A stretch of DNA of 64,000 nucleotides, taken from contig NZ_KZ319367.1 of assembly GCF_002744715.1 (NCBI RefSeq), positions 174,134 to 238,133 of the forward strand, in the 5' to 3' direction. The notes under the pieces were generated by a model. That model had not been told where the DNA came from, ran no database searches, and was given only the letters and a program-made list of their open reading frames with translations. The position numbers and the translations under genes were made by a program. The DNA comes from Marinobacter profundi (GTDB lineage Bacteria; Pseudomonadota; Gammaproteobacteria; Pseudomonadales; Oleiphilaceae). Shown here piece by piece: positions 25,032 through 33,638 of the stretch (positions within the stretch are counted from its first letter, which is position 1; each line of letters begins with the position of its first letter).

Positions 25032-27875
25032 TTAGCTACTGGATACCGTCTCGCGGCCAGTCAGCTGCCGCACGACCTCTTCATTGCCTTCGGCCTCACG
25101 GGAGGTGGTCACTTTCAGGGAGCGGTCCCGTTCCAGAACGCTGCGGCGGAAGGTGGCCAGCAGGTCCTTCGCACTCACCCGTTTTACCGCTTCGGCCAGT
25201 TTCTCACGGGATGAGAAGTCAGTCGCCGAGCGATCAATCTCCCTCCAGTAACGCCCGGAAATATCGCCCAGCCGGCGATCCTGTTCCAGCAGCTGGCTGA
25301 TCACTGCCTGCTTTTCCCGGGTCAGCGCGGCATCGTCCAGGCTGCTCAGGGTCTTTTCAAACTGTTGGCTGAAGTCCCGTACGGCGGCGTCGATTTCGGC
25401 GGCGGAGGCGCCCGGTGACTGGACAATAAAGCCCAGCGCGGGGGTTTCCAGCATTTCGAAGGGTGTGGCGTACACGATGTAGCCCAGCTGCCGGCGGGTG
25501 CGGATTTCTTCGTAGAACGGGCTGCTGATGATCTGGCCAAGCAGGCGGTAGGCGGCACGTTCGGCAAAACCGGTATCGCGGCCCTGCATGTACAGGGAAT
25601 ATCCGGTGTCCGGGTGATCCACATCCAGCAGCACGTCGGTCTCGCCGGGCGGCAGTTCCCGCACTCCGCTGCGGGCAACTTCAACCCGCTCGCTGTTGCG
25701 CAACACCACGGCTTCGACCTGGCGGGCAATGTTCAGGGCAGAGGCCTCGGTCAGGTTGCCGTGGGCCAGCATGACCGGGTCCAGTTGCCGGGTAAACGCC
25801 TGGGCGAACGTGCGCAGCTCTTCCAGGGTGATGCTGCTGGCCGCCTTGAGCCGGGCATCGGTCTGCCAGGCGCCTTCAATCAGTGCGTTCTGGATGAACT
25901 CGGAGGTCTGTGCCACCGGCCGCTCGTGGGATTTGTTGCGCAGGCTGTCGATCAGGTTCTGGCGGGCAATGGCAAAGCGCTGCTCGGAAATGTCCGGGTT
26001 GGCGAGCTGGCCCAGGATACGGGTCATCAGGGTGTGCAGTTTGTCGCTGTAGCCGCCGACCCGGATGGTGATGCCCCGCAGGTGGGTGTACACCGAGTAG
26101 TCCAAGCCGGCCAGCTGGGCCGGGTACGCCCAGGCATTCAGGTTGGTGTTGACGGCATCCACCAGCAGCTGGGTCAGCACATTGTTGCGGGCGGAGGCCC
26201 GGGTTTCCGGGGAACGCAGGCTGACATAGACATTGGCCTTGGGGGTTCCGAAACGGGTGTCCCGGGCGTACCAGAGCGCCATGCCACCGTCTTCGCCCAG
26301 CCGTTCCGGCTGCGCCATGGTGCGGCCGGCTACCATCTCCAGGTCATCCGGGATGAACGGGTTTGGCTCCGGCAGGGCCAGTTGCGAGGTCAGCGGTGTG
26401 TCACCTTCGAGTGCCCGGGGATCCAGCGGTGTGACTTCAAAGGCCGCCTCATACCAGCGGGTCAACCGGGGCGTGGCCAGTTCGGGCTGGGGTACCAGCA
26501 GGGAGACCAGAACATTGTCTTCAGTCAGCCGGTCGAGAATCGCCTGATAGGCCTCCGGGCTGTAGCTTTCCATCATCCATGGGGACTGCAGCACGTCTTC
26601 GGGAGCCACATGCTGAAGCTGTCCGGAGAGCCGCATGACGTCATGGACCGGATCGGATTTTTCCCGGAAGCGGAAGTCAATCTGAGAGAGGCGGCGTGCT
26701 TCATCAAAGCGCTGCCGGGTGACGCCGGCTTCACGCACCAGGTTGATGTAATCAAAGGTGAGCTTGAGTATGTCCTGCTGGCGGTCCAGGCCCGCGGGGG
26801 TGAGGGCCATGCTGATTTCAAGGGTTGCCTGTTGGCCGTCATCCATGCCGCTGCCAGCGGACAGACTGTCGACCAAGCCGGCGCGCTTGAGCACGTCAAA
26901 CAGGCTGCCCGGGCCTTCGTGGCCCAGCAGGTTGGCGACATAGCTGGCCGGTTTGTTGCGGTATTCGTCTCGCTGGGACGGGATCGGAAAGCTCAGGGTC
27001 AGGTTGCGGACATCCTTCAGCGCTTCGGCGGTCACCTTGGCGGGCAGCAGCTCCTCCGGATACAGCGGGGTCGAATAGTGGCGGGGCTGCAGCCCGCGAT
27101 TCTCGATGGCGGCAAAGCGTCCGCGAACCATGGCTTCGAGCTGATCGAGGGATTGTGGACCGGTGACCGCGAGGGTCATCAGGTTGGCGGAATAGTGATT
27201 GCGCCAGAATCGGATCAGGTCAGGCCGCAGCGGGCGCTCCTCGGTGTTGGCGAGGGTGGCCAGGTTGCCCACCGCAAACTGGCTGAAACTGTGGTCCGGG
27301 TTGGCGATGGCTTTCTTGACCGAATAAAAGCGTCGGCCATCCTCTTTCTGCTTGGCGCTGTACTCGGAATGCACCGCCTGGCGTTCCCGGTCGACCAGGT
27401 CGGCGGTGAAGAGGGGGGCGGCAAACTGCTGGGCAAAACGGTCCAGCGCGGGCTCCAGGTAGTCGGCCTGGATGTCGAAAAAGTAGTTGGTGTCCTGGAA
27501 CGCGGTAAAGGCATTGTGGCTGCCGCCATGGCTTTTGATGAACTGCTGGTATTCACCGGGGTCCGGGTATTTCTCGGTACCGAGGAACAGCATGTGCTCC
27601 AGGAAGTGGGCCAGGCCTTCCCGGTCAGCGGGATCATCGCCGCTACCCACCGCCACGTTCACCGACGCGGCGGCCCGGTCGGCTCCGGGGGAGGACACCA
27701 GCAGTACCCGCAGCCCGTTGTCGAGGGTCAGGTAACGGTAGTCATTGCTGTCGTTCGGACTTTTGACGGGGGACCCGGCGGCCAGCGTCAGGGTGCTGAA
27801 AACCAGAAGCCACAAAACGATCAGTGGCCTTACCAGCCAGGACGATCTGGCGGAGACAGGAGTGCCGGGTCGCAT
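25032..27875 (-). CDS. M16 family (pitrilysin-like) zinc metallopeptidase
   Basis: A 947-residue periplasmic peptidase close in size to E. coli pitrilysin (962). An N-terminal signal (about 11-33, LIVLWLLVFSTLTLAAG) is followed by the inverted zinc motif H90-FLE-H94, with the third Glu ligand downstream in RQAVHSEYSAKQKED. GSHNAFTAFQDTNYFFDI and the C-terminal RRQLGYIVYATPFEMLETPALGFIVQSPGA mark the second, non-catalytic half that closes the chamber. It likely degrades small peptides in the periplasm. The gene stands alone, with the small unknown protein upstream on the same strand. Confidence 0.9.
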   Translation of the reverse strand: MRPGTPVSARSSWLVRPLIVLWLLVFSTLTLAAGSPVKSPNDSNDYRYLTLDNGLRVLLVSSPGADRAAASVNVAVGSGDDPADREGLAHFLEHMLFLGTEKYPDPGEYQQFIKSHGGSHNAFTAFQDTNYFFDIQADYLEPALDRFAQQFAAPLFTADLVDRERQAVHSEYSAKQKEDGRRFYSVKKAIANPDHSFSQFAVGNLATLANTEERPLRPDLIRFWRNHYSANLMTLAVTGPQSLDQLEAMVRGRFAAIENRGLQPRHYSTPLYPEELLPAKVTAEALKDVRNLTLSFPIPSQRDEYRNKPASYVANLLGHEGPGSLFDVLKRAGLVDSLSAGSGMDDGQQATLEISMALTPAGLDRQQDILKLTFDYINLVREAGVTRQRFDEARRLSQIDFRFREKSDPVHDVMRLSGQLQHVAPEDVLQSPWMMESYSPEAYQAILDRLTEDNVLVSLLVPQPELATPRLTRWYEAAFEVTPLDPRALEGDTPLTSQLALPEPNPFIPDDLEMVAGRTMAQPERLGEDGGMALWYARDTRFGTPKANVYVSLRSPETRASARNNVLTQLLVDAVNTNLNAWAYPAQLAGLDYSVYTHLRGITIRVGGYSDKLHTLMTRILGQLANPDISEQRFAIARQNLIDSLRNKSHERPVAQTSEFIQNALIEGAWQTDARLKAASSITLEELRTFAQAFTRQLDPVMLAHGNLTEASALNIARQVEAVVLRNSERVEVARSGVRELPPGETDVLLDVDHPDTGYSLYMQGRDTGFAERAAYRLLGQIISSPFYEEIRTRRQLGYIVYATPFEMLETPALGFIVQSPGASAAEIDAAVRDFSQQFEKTLSSLDDAALTREKQAVISQLLEQDRRLGDISGRYWREIDRSATDFSSREKLAEAVKRVSAKDLLATFRRSVLERDRSLKVTTSREAEGNEEVVRQLTGRETVSSS

Positions 27876-27910
27876 AGCGTGTCCTCGTATTGCCGTAGTG
27901 AGTGCAGTGC

Positions 27911-28210
27911 TCAGTGCATGATCGCCTGGCGGGTTGCTGCAGGCTGCTGATCAAGGGTCTTACGGGCAAGACTGACAGCAGCATTGGCATCCAGTTCCCC
28001 GGAGGCGATTCTCTCCAGTACGGTCGCCATCACGGCAACGGATTGCTGGTACTCGGCAAATTCCTGCTGAAAAGCGGTATCAATGGCGTTATACACGGCC
28101 TGGATCTTGTCTTCCCGCGAGCCGCGGTCTGCTGCCGTGTCGTTGATGGCCTTGAGGCAGGCGCGGGCAATGGCGATGTAACGTTCGGCGTTGGGGTCTT
28201 TTCTGGACAT
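27911..28210 (-). CDS. Small conserved-looking protein of unknown function
   Basis: A 99-residue cytoplasmic protein I do not recognise. The ATG at 28210 is chosen because GGAAG stands 7 bases upstream; the longer reading frame to 28474 is rich in Pro/Arg/Thr in a way that suggests non-coding sequence. The protein looks all-helical (AERYIAIARACLKAINDTAAD, EDKIQAVYNAIDTAFQQEFAEYQQSVAVMATVLERIASGELD) with no membrane segment or metal motif. It ends 35 bases before the M16 start codon, so the two may be co-transcribed. Confidence 0.6.
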   Translation of the reverse strand: MSRKDPNAERYIAIARACLKAINDTAADRGSREDKIQAVYNAIDTAFQQEFAEYQQSVAVMATVLERIASGELDANAAVSLARKTLDQQPAATRQAIMH

Positions 28211-28453
28211 GATGTAGCTTCCGCAGCAAGGAGTGTGTTTCTCTGGGGAGTAATGATAACAGATCAACGGATTGCAACCCCGCGCCGGGTTTTTCCGTCC
28301 TGAATTTAATGTTGCCGGGCCAGTGTCGGTCGGTCCGGGCTGCGGTGTGCTAGTCTCAAGCAATGTGTCGCTCCGGAGCACAGGAACCGCGGGCCTGGGG
28401 GGCGCGGCCCGCCGAGTATGGTGGGTGCGGGCAATCGCCAGCGTGCGGCGCAT

Positions 28454-28502
28454 TAGAGTATTTGCTCTATACAAAACAATGACTTAAAGAGTAAATGCTC
28501 TA
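28454..28502. promoter_or_regulatory. Two tandem 16-bp operators, 33 bp apart
   Basis: Site 1 (28454-28469) reads TAGAGTA-TT-TGCTCTA; site 2 (28487-28502) reads AAGAGTA-AA-TGCTCTA. Both share the arrangement TAGAGTA-N2-TGCTCTA, whose two halves are nearly complementary. Their centres are 33 bp apart, about three helical turns, so two dimers would bind the same DNA face. The binding protein is unknown. Confidence 0.6.
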
Positions 28503-28558
28503 ATAAAGTTCAATACTTGTGATTTGCAAATATGTACAATGCCGGCGTTTCGGTGATC

Positions 28559-28574
28559 TAAGACTTTAGTCTAA
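28559..28574. promoter_or_regulatory. Third palindrome upstream of the reductase
   Basis: TAAGACT-TT-AGTCTAA, a near-perfect inverted repeat 72 bp from site 2 and about 80 bases before the start codon. Its half-site differs from the other two, so it may bind a different protein or be a weak site. Confidence 0.4.
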
Positions 28575-28651
28575 TCCCGGTTGGGGTTGCGGCTGGCAGG
28601 GTCCCGGAGCAATGGAGATAACAATCGAGCAATAAGCAGGATGGATGATCA

Positions 28652-30637
28652 ATGAATTATTTTCTGACGGGTGGAACCGGTTTTATCGGTCGTTTTCTGA
28701 TAGACAAGTTGCTGGCACGAGGTGGTACCGTGCATGTCCTGGTCCGTGAGCAATCGCAGGACAAACTGGCCGCCCTCCGTGAGCGCTGGGGTGCTGATGA
28801 ATCCCGGGTCAGGGCGGTGATCGGTGACCTCTCCAGTCCGAACCTCGGTATCGACAATGACACCCTGGCGGGCCTGAAAGGAAACATTGACCATTTCTTC
28901 CACCTGGCGGCCGTCTACGACATGGGCGCCGACGAAGACGCGCAAAAGGTCGCCAACATCGAAGGCACCCGCAATGCCTGTAACGCTGCCGCCGCGATGC
29001 AGGCAACCCGCTTCCATCATGTCTCGTCCATTGCTGCCGCCGGCCTGTTCAAGGGCACCTTCCGGGAAGACATGTTTGAGGAAGCGGAGAAGCTCGATCA
29101 TCCCTACCTGTTGACCAAGCACGAATCCGAAAAGGTGGTGCGGGAGGAGTGCAAGGTACCCTTCCGTATTTACCGTCCCGGCATGGTGATCGGCCATTCC
29201 CGCACTGGTGAAATGGACAAGGTGGACGGGCCTTACTACTTCTTCAAGATGATCCAGAAGATCCGCCACGCGCTGCCCCAGTGGGTGCCGACCATCGGTA
29301 TCGAGGGTGGCCGTCTCAATATTGTGCCGGTGGATTTCGTGGTGGATGCCATGGATCACATTGCCCATCTTGAGGGCGAGGACGGTCAGTGTTTCCACCT
29401 GGTGGATTCCGACCCCTACAAGGTGGGGGAGATTCTCAACATCTTCTCCGATGCCGGCCATGCCCCTCGGATGGCCATGCGGGTGGATTCCCGCATGTTT
29501 GGCTTCATTCCGCCGTTCATTCGCCAGAGCATCAAGAACCTGCCTCCGGTCAAGCGGCTGACCTCGGCGGTGCTGGACGACATGGGTATTCCGCCGTCAG
29601 TGCTGTCGTTCATCAACTATCCCACCCGGTTTGACGCCCGTGAGACGGAGCGGGTGCTGAAGGACTCCGGTATCCGTGTGCCACGGCTGCCGGATTACGC
29701 CCCGGTGATCTGGGACTACTGGGAGCGTAACCTGGACCCCGACCTGTTCAAGGACCGCACCCTGCGCGGCACCGTTGAAGGCAAGGTCTGCGTGGTGACC
29801 GGCGCCACCTCCGGTATTGGCCTGGCGACCGCTGAAAAACTGGCGGAAGCGGGTGCCATTCTGGTGATCGGCGCCCGTACCCGGGAAACCCTGGATGAAG
29901 TAGCAGCCAGCCTGGAGGCCAAGGGCGGCAACGTCCACGCCTATCAGTGTGACTTCGCCGACATGGAAGACTGCGACCGTTTTGTGAAAACCGTGCTGGA
30001 TAACCACGGCCATGTGGATGTGCTGGTGAACAACGCCGGCCGTTCCATCCGCCGCTCACTGGCGCTGTCGTTTGACCGCTTCCATGACTTTGAGCGCACC
30101 ATGCAGCTGAACTACTTCGGCTCGGTCCGGCTCATCATGGGTTTCGCCCCGGCGATGCTGGAGCGCCGTCGCGGTCATGTGATCAACATCTCCTCCATCG
30201 GGGTACTGACCAACGCGCCGCGGTTCTCCGCCTACGTGGCGTCCAAGTCCGCCCTTGATGCGTTCAGCCGTTGTGCTGCGGCCGAGTGGTCCGACCGCAA
30301 CGTGACCTTCACCACCATCAACATGCCGCTGGTGAAGACCCCGATGATTGCGCCCACCAAGATCTATGACTCGGTTCCGACGCTGACGCCGGAAGAAGCC
30401 GCGCAAATGGTGGCGGATGCCATTGTGTACCGGCCGAAGCGGATTGCTACCCGCCTGGGTGTGTTTGCTTCCGTGCTGCACTCGCTGGCACCGAAAATGG
30501 GTGAGATCATCATGAATACCGGTTACCGGATGTTCCCCGATTCCCCGGCAGCGGCGGGCTCCAAGTCCGGCGAGAAGCCGAAGGTGTCTACCGAGCAGGT
30601 TGCCTTTGCGGCGATCATGCGGGGTATTTACTGGTAG
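28652..30637 (+). CDS. Two-domain fatty acyl-CoA reductase (fatty alcohol forming)
   Basis: A 661-residue NADPH-dependent enzyme that reduces fatty acyl-CoA through the aldehyde to fatty alcohol, feeding wax-ester synthesis. The N-terminal domain (about 1-365) is of the male-sterility/NAD-binding-4 type with TGGTGFIGR at residues 6-14, the YLLTKHESEK catalytic Tyr-Lys pair and FRIYRPGMVIGHS; the C-terminal domain (about 375-661) is a classical short-chain dehydrogenase with TGATSGIGLATAEKL, LVNNAGRSIRR, NISSIG and SAYVASKSALDAF. I recall the Marinobacter aquaeolei VT8 protein Maqu_2220 as nearly identical in sequence and length. The ATG follows a weak Shine-Dalgarno. It is transcribed alone and ends at a strong terminator. 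Confidence 0.95.
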   Translation: MNYFLTGGTGFIGRFLIDKLLARGGTVHVLVREQSQDKLAALRERWGADESRVRAVIGDLSSPNLGIDNDTLAGLKGNIDHFFHLAAVYDMGADEDAQKVANIEGTRNACNAAAAMQATRFHHVSSIAAAGLFKGTFREDMFEEAEKLDHPYLLTKHESEKVVREECKVPFRIYRPGMVIGHSRTGEMDKVDGPYYFFKMIQKIRHALPQWVPTIGIEGGRLNIVPVDFVVDAMDHIAHLEGEDGQCFHLVDSDPYKVGEILNIFSDAGHAPRMAMRVDSRMFGFIPPFIRQSIKNLPPVKRLTSAVLDDMGIPPSVLSFINYPTRFDARETERVLKDSGIRVPRLPDYAPVIWDYWERNLDPDLFKDRTLRGTVEGKVCVVTGATSGIGLATAEKLAEAGAILVIGARTRETLDEVAASLEAKGGNVHAYQCDFADMEDCDRFVKTVLDNHGHVDVLVNNAGRSIRRSLALSFDRFHDFERTMQLNYFGSVRLIMGFAPAMLERRRGHVINISSIGVLTNAPRFSAYVASKSALDAFSRCAAAEWSDRNVTFTTINMPLVKTPMIAPTKIYDSVPTLTPEEAAQMVADAIVYRPKRIATRLGVFASVLHSLAPKMGEIIMNTGYRMFPDSPAAAGSKSGEKPKVSTEQVAFAAIMRGIYW

Positions 30638-30663
30638 GGAAGTTGCCGGGGTACAGGCCATAC

Positions 30664-30693
30664 AAAAAACCCCCGCCTTGGCGGGGGTTTTTT
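30664..30693. terminator. Bidirectional rho-independent terminator
   Basis: CCCCCGCC (30670-30677) pairs with GGCGGGGG (30680-30687), flanked by six A on the left and six T on the right. It serves both the reductase (+) and the convergent rnt (-) gene. Confidence 0.93.
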
Positions 30694-30708
30694 GTTATCT
30701 GATCCAGG

Positions 30709-31365
30709 TCAGCAGTCGTCGTCTTCCGCCAGTGCTGGCGGCGGAAAGCCGCCCAGTTCCTGCCAGCGGTTCACGATGCCGCAGAACAGGTCTGCGGTTT
30801 TCTCGGCATCGTAGGCGGCGGAATGGGCTTCCTTGTTGCTGAACGGTATGCCCGCCAGCTTGCAGGCCTGGGCCAGCACGGTATGGCCGTACGCCAGACC
30901 GGCCAGGGTGGCGGTGTCGAAGGTTGAGAACGGGTGGAATGGGTTGCGCTTGATGTCGGCGCGCATGGCTGCCGCGAACACAAAGCTGTGGTCGAAGGTG
31001 GCATTGTGGCCCACCAGCACGGCCCGTTTGCAGTCGTGGGCTTTGACCGCCTTGCGGATCGGGCTGAAGATTTCGCTCAGGCCCTCGCGCTCGGGAACGG
31101 CTTCCCGGTCCGGGCTCCACGGATCAATGCCGGTAAAATCCAGGGCAGATTGCTCCAGGTTGGCGCCTTCGAACGGGTCAATGTGCTGCACCACCGTCTC
31201 GGCGCGGCGCAGGCGGCCGTCCTCATCCATGGTCAGCAGTACCGCAGCTATCTCCAGCAGGGCGTCGGTCCGGGGATTGAAGCCTCCGGTCTCCACATCC
31301 ACCACCACCGGCAGGTAACCGCGGAAGCGTCTGGACATGGGGTGGGGGGTATTTTCTTCAGTCAC
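30709..31365 (-). CDS. rnt: Ribonuclease T
   Basis: A 218-residue DEDDh 3'-5' exoribonuclease that trims tRNA and other stable RNA 3' ends. The three exonuclease motifs are visible: [11 protein letters not shown] (Exo I), [10 protein letters not shown] (Exo II) and [11 protein letters not shown] (Exo III with catalytic His). The GTG at 31365 is chosen because AAGGAG lies 5 bases upstream and it gives the short N-terminal tail before [21 protein letters not shown] that Pseudomonas RNase T also has; an ATG at 31338 is the alternative. The gene starts 13 bases after pyrC, so they share a transcript. Confidence 0.93.
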   Translation of the reverse strand: MTEENTPHPMSRRFRGYLPVVVDVETGGFNPRTDALLEIAAVLLTMDEDGRLRRAETVVQHIDPFEGANLEQSALDFTGIDPWSPDREAVPEREGLSEIFSPIRKAVKAHDCKRAVLVGHNATFDHSFVFAAAMRADIKRNPFHPFSTFDTATLAGLAYGHTVLAQACKLAGIPFSNKEAHSAAYDAEKTADLFCGIVNRWQELGGFPPPALAEDDDC

Positions 31366-31378
31366 TCGGGCTCCTTGA

Positions 31379-32419
31379 TTATCGCGCGGTTTGCAGGCGC
31401 CAGGCGAGGGTCTCGCCGGCGCGCAGGGGAACAATGGTGCCGTCTGCCAGCGGCAGCGACTCGGGCATGGTCCAGGGTTCCCGGATCAGGGTAATGGTAT
31501 CGGTATTGCGGGGCAGGCCGTAGAAGTCGGCCCCGTTGAAACTGGCAAAGGCTTCCAGTTTGTCGAGGATGCCCAGGCTGTCGAAGATTTCGGTGTACAG
31601 CTCGATGGCTCCAAACGCGGAGTAGCATCCGGCACAGCCACAGGCCGCCTCTTTGCGGTCCCTGGCGTGGGGCGCCGAATCGGTACCGAGGAAGAAGCGG
31701 CGGTCGCCACTGCTCACCGCTTCCTGCAATGCCTGCTGGTGGCGGTTGCGTTTGAGGATCGGCAGGCAGTACAGATGCGGCCGGATACCGCCCACCAGCA
31801 TGTGGTTGCGGTTATACATCAGGTGTTGCGGCGTCAGGGTGGCGCCCAGGTTGTCGCCTGTGTGGTTACGGACAAACTCCGCGGATTCCGCGGTGGTGAT
31901 ATGTTCGAGCACCACCTTCAGGGTGGGAAAGTTCTTCAGGGTCGGGGTCAGCACCCGCTTCAGGAATTCGCTCTCCCGGTCGAAAATATCAATCTCCGCG
32001 TCGGTGACTTCGCCGTGAACCAGCAGCAGCATGCCGCAGTCCGCCATCGCTTCCAGCACCGGGGCGATGTTGCGGATGTCGGTAACGCCGGAATCCGAGT
32101 TGGTGGTGGCGCCTGCCGGGTAGAGTTTGGCCGCTATCACACCGGCCGCTTTCGCCTCGCGAATCTGCTCCGGTGTGGTGCTCTCGGTGAGGTACAGGGT
32201 CATCAGCGGGTTGAACGCGGTATCGCCGGCCGCGGCCAGAATCCGCTCGCGATAGGCCAGGGCCTGGTCCCGGGTGGTGACCGGCGGCACCAGGTTCGGC
32301 ATGATGATGGCGCGTCCGAAGCAGCGGGCGGACGCAGGCACGACATCCGCCATGATGGCGCCGTCGCGAACGTGCAGGTGCCAGTCATCAGGGCGAGTGA
32401 TGGTCAGTTGATCGGTCAT
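31379..32419 (-). CDS. pyrC: Dihydroorotase (PyrC, type II)
   Basis: A 346-residue zinc enzyme of pyrimidine synthesis, cyclising N-carbamoyl-aspartate to dihydroorotate. Metal-binding motifs: HLHVRDG near the N-terminus, the carboxylated Lys in [29 protein letters not shown] and [10 protein letters not shown] 32419 gives the family start [20 protein letters not shown] and E. coli-like length (348); the longer frame to 32527 is not homologous-looking. The next gene, rnt, follows closely; this pyrC-rnt pairing is also found in pseudomonads. Confidence 0.95.
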   Translation of the reverse strand: MTDQLTITRPDDWHLHVRDGAIMADVVPASARCFGRAIIMPNLVPPVTTRDQALAYRERILAAAGDTAFNPLMTLYLTESTTPEQIREAKAAGVIAAKLYPAGATTNSDSGVTDIRNIAPVLEAMADCGMLLLVHGEVTDAEIDIFDRESEFLKRVLTPTLKNFPTLKVVLEHITTAESAEFVRNHTGDNLGATLTPQHLMYNRNHMLVGGIRPHLYCLPILKRNRHQQALQEAVSSGDRRFFLGTDSAPHARDRKEAACGCAGCYSAFGAIELYTEIFDSLGILDKLEAFASFNGADFYGLPRNTDTITLIREPWTMPESLPLADGTIVPLRAGETLAWRLQTAR

Positions 32420-32542
32420 GGGCGGCGGAATTCCATTGCAGGTGATGGCCATTAGAATAAACGGCGAGAGTATATCAGATGCAGAATCCGTTTGTTGCCG
32501 GCCGGCGTCCCTTTCCCTCCGGACCAACTATGCCCTGATCAG

Positions 32543-33466
32543 CTACACCGAGGTCAGCACCTCAAGGTGGGCGGCCACGCTTTCCGCCAGGGCTTTCAGA
32601 TGGTAGCCGCCTTCCAGGGTGGAGACGAGGCGATCGTTGGCATATTCCCGGGCCACTTCCGTTAGCATTTCCGTCAGCCAGCGGTAATCGTCCGCTTCCA
32701 GGTTGAGCTCGGCCATCGGGTCGAGGCGGTGGCCGTCGAAGCCGGCTGAAACCAGCACCAGTTGCGGTTTGAACGCCTGCAGTCGTTTCAGCCAGCTCGC
32801 TTCCACCGCCTCGCGATACTCTGCGGCCGTTGCGTTGGCCGGGATCAGCGCATTGACGATGTTGTCCGCCTGCTGATAGACGTGGGAATGGGGGTAGAAC
32901 GGATGCTGGAAGCTCGAGCACATCAGGATGCGCTCATCTCCGCTGACGATATCCACCGTGCCATTGCCCTGGTGGACATCAAAATCCACGATGGCGACCC
33001 GCTCCAGGTGATGGAAGTTCAGCGCCCGCATGGCGGCCAGGGCGATGTTGTTATAGAAGCAGAAACCCATGGATTTGGTGCGTTCGGCGTGATGGCCCGG
33101 TGGCCGGGCACAGATAAATGCGTTGGTTACCTGGCTGCTGAGCACCATGTCGACCGCCTGTACGTTGGCGCCGGCCGCCAGCCGCGCGGCCCGCAGGGTG
33201 TCTGGCATCATCGCGGTGTCGGGGTCGGTGAATACGCGGCCACGGGTCGGCTGCATCATGTCGAGCTGCTGCAGGTAACGCTCGGGGTGCACCATCAGTA
33301 ACTGGTCGCGGGTGATTTCGTCAGGCCGGATCCAGTCCAGTTTCTCTTCGAGCTCGGTGTCGGCAAGGTAGCTGATGATCGCTGCGAGACGCTCCGGAGA
33401 CTCCGGGTGTTCCGGCCCCATCTGGTGCTTCATGCAATCATCGTGGGAGAAAAACGCGGTGGTCAT
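32543..33466 (-). CDS. Histone deacetylase family protein (class II-like deacetylase)
   Basis: A 307-residue zinc amidohydrolase. Landmarks are HPESPERLAAI, ARPPGHHAERTKSMGFCFYNNIALAA (the catalytic HH pair), VAIVDFDVHQGNGTVDI (zinc ligands Asp and His) and VSAGFDGHRLDPMAELNLEADDY (third ligand Asp). These proteins remove acyl groups from lysines, polyamines or small amides. It faces away from a Pat-like protein acetyltransferase gene, which suggests the two act oppositely on the same targets. That functional pairing is inference. Confidence 0.88.
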   Translation of the reverse strand: MTTAFFSHDDCMKHQMGPEHPESPERLAAIISYLADTELEEKLDWIRPDEITRDQLLMVHPERYLQQLDMMQPTRGRVFTDPDTAMMPDTLRAARLAAGANVQAVDMVLSSQVTNAFICARPPGHHAERTKSMGFCFYNNIALAAMRALNFHHLERVAIVDFDVHQGNGTVDIVSGDERILMCSSFQHPFYPHSHVYQQADNIVNALIPANATAAEYREAVEASWLKRLQAFKPQLVLVSAGFDGHRLDPMAELNLEADDYRWLTEMLTEVAREYANDRLVSTLEGGYHLKALAESVAAHLEVLTSV

Positions 33467-33566
33467 GGTGTGCCTTGAATCCCCGTGCTGCTGTTATTTT
33501 CGTCAATGGTATCAGGGATACCCGGGGGCTGCCGCGTTTCTTTGGTCTTATAACGGGAATAGTCGT

Positions 33567-33594
33567 TTTACATCAACCGCTGAGCGCCTAAGAT
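33567..33594 (+). promoter_or_regulatory. Predicted promoter of the acetyltransferase gene
   Basis: TTTACA (33567-33572) and TAAGAT (33589-33594) with a 16-base spacer, about 45 bases ahead of the start codon. Confidence 0.45.
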
Positions 33595-33638
33595 AGGTGT
33601 AACAGAAACGCCTGATTTTGAAACACAAGGAGGCCCCT

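Larger units (their letters stand above)
28211..28651. promoter_or_regulatory. 441-base control region upstream of fatty acyl-CoA reductase
   Basis: A long gap between the small minus-strand gene and the reductase. The left half (28211-28450) is GC-rich with no clear gene. The right half is markedly AT-rich and holds three palindromes (28454-28469, 28487-28502, 28559-28574), listed separately. No RNA gene was recognised. A promoter is expected between about 28500 and 28600, but no good -35/-10 pair stands out. Confidence 0.6.

Noticed and set aside
25614..27950. 778-residue + strand open frame opposite the M16 protease
   Set aside because: Shadow frame; the HxxEH motif and length support the minus strand.
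28272..28487. 71-residue open frame in the reductase control region
   Set aside because: No RBS and Arg/Gly/Val-rich composition; it overlaps the palindromic operators.
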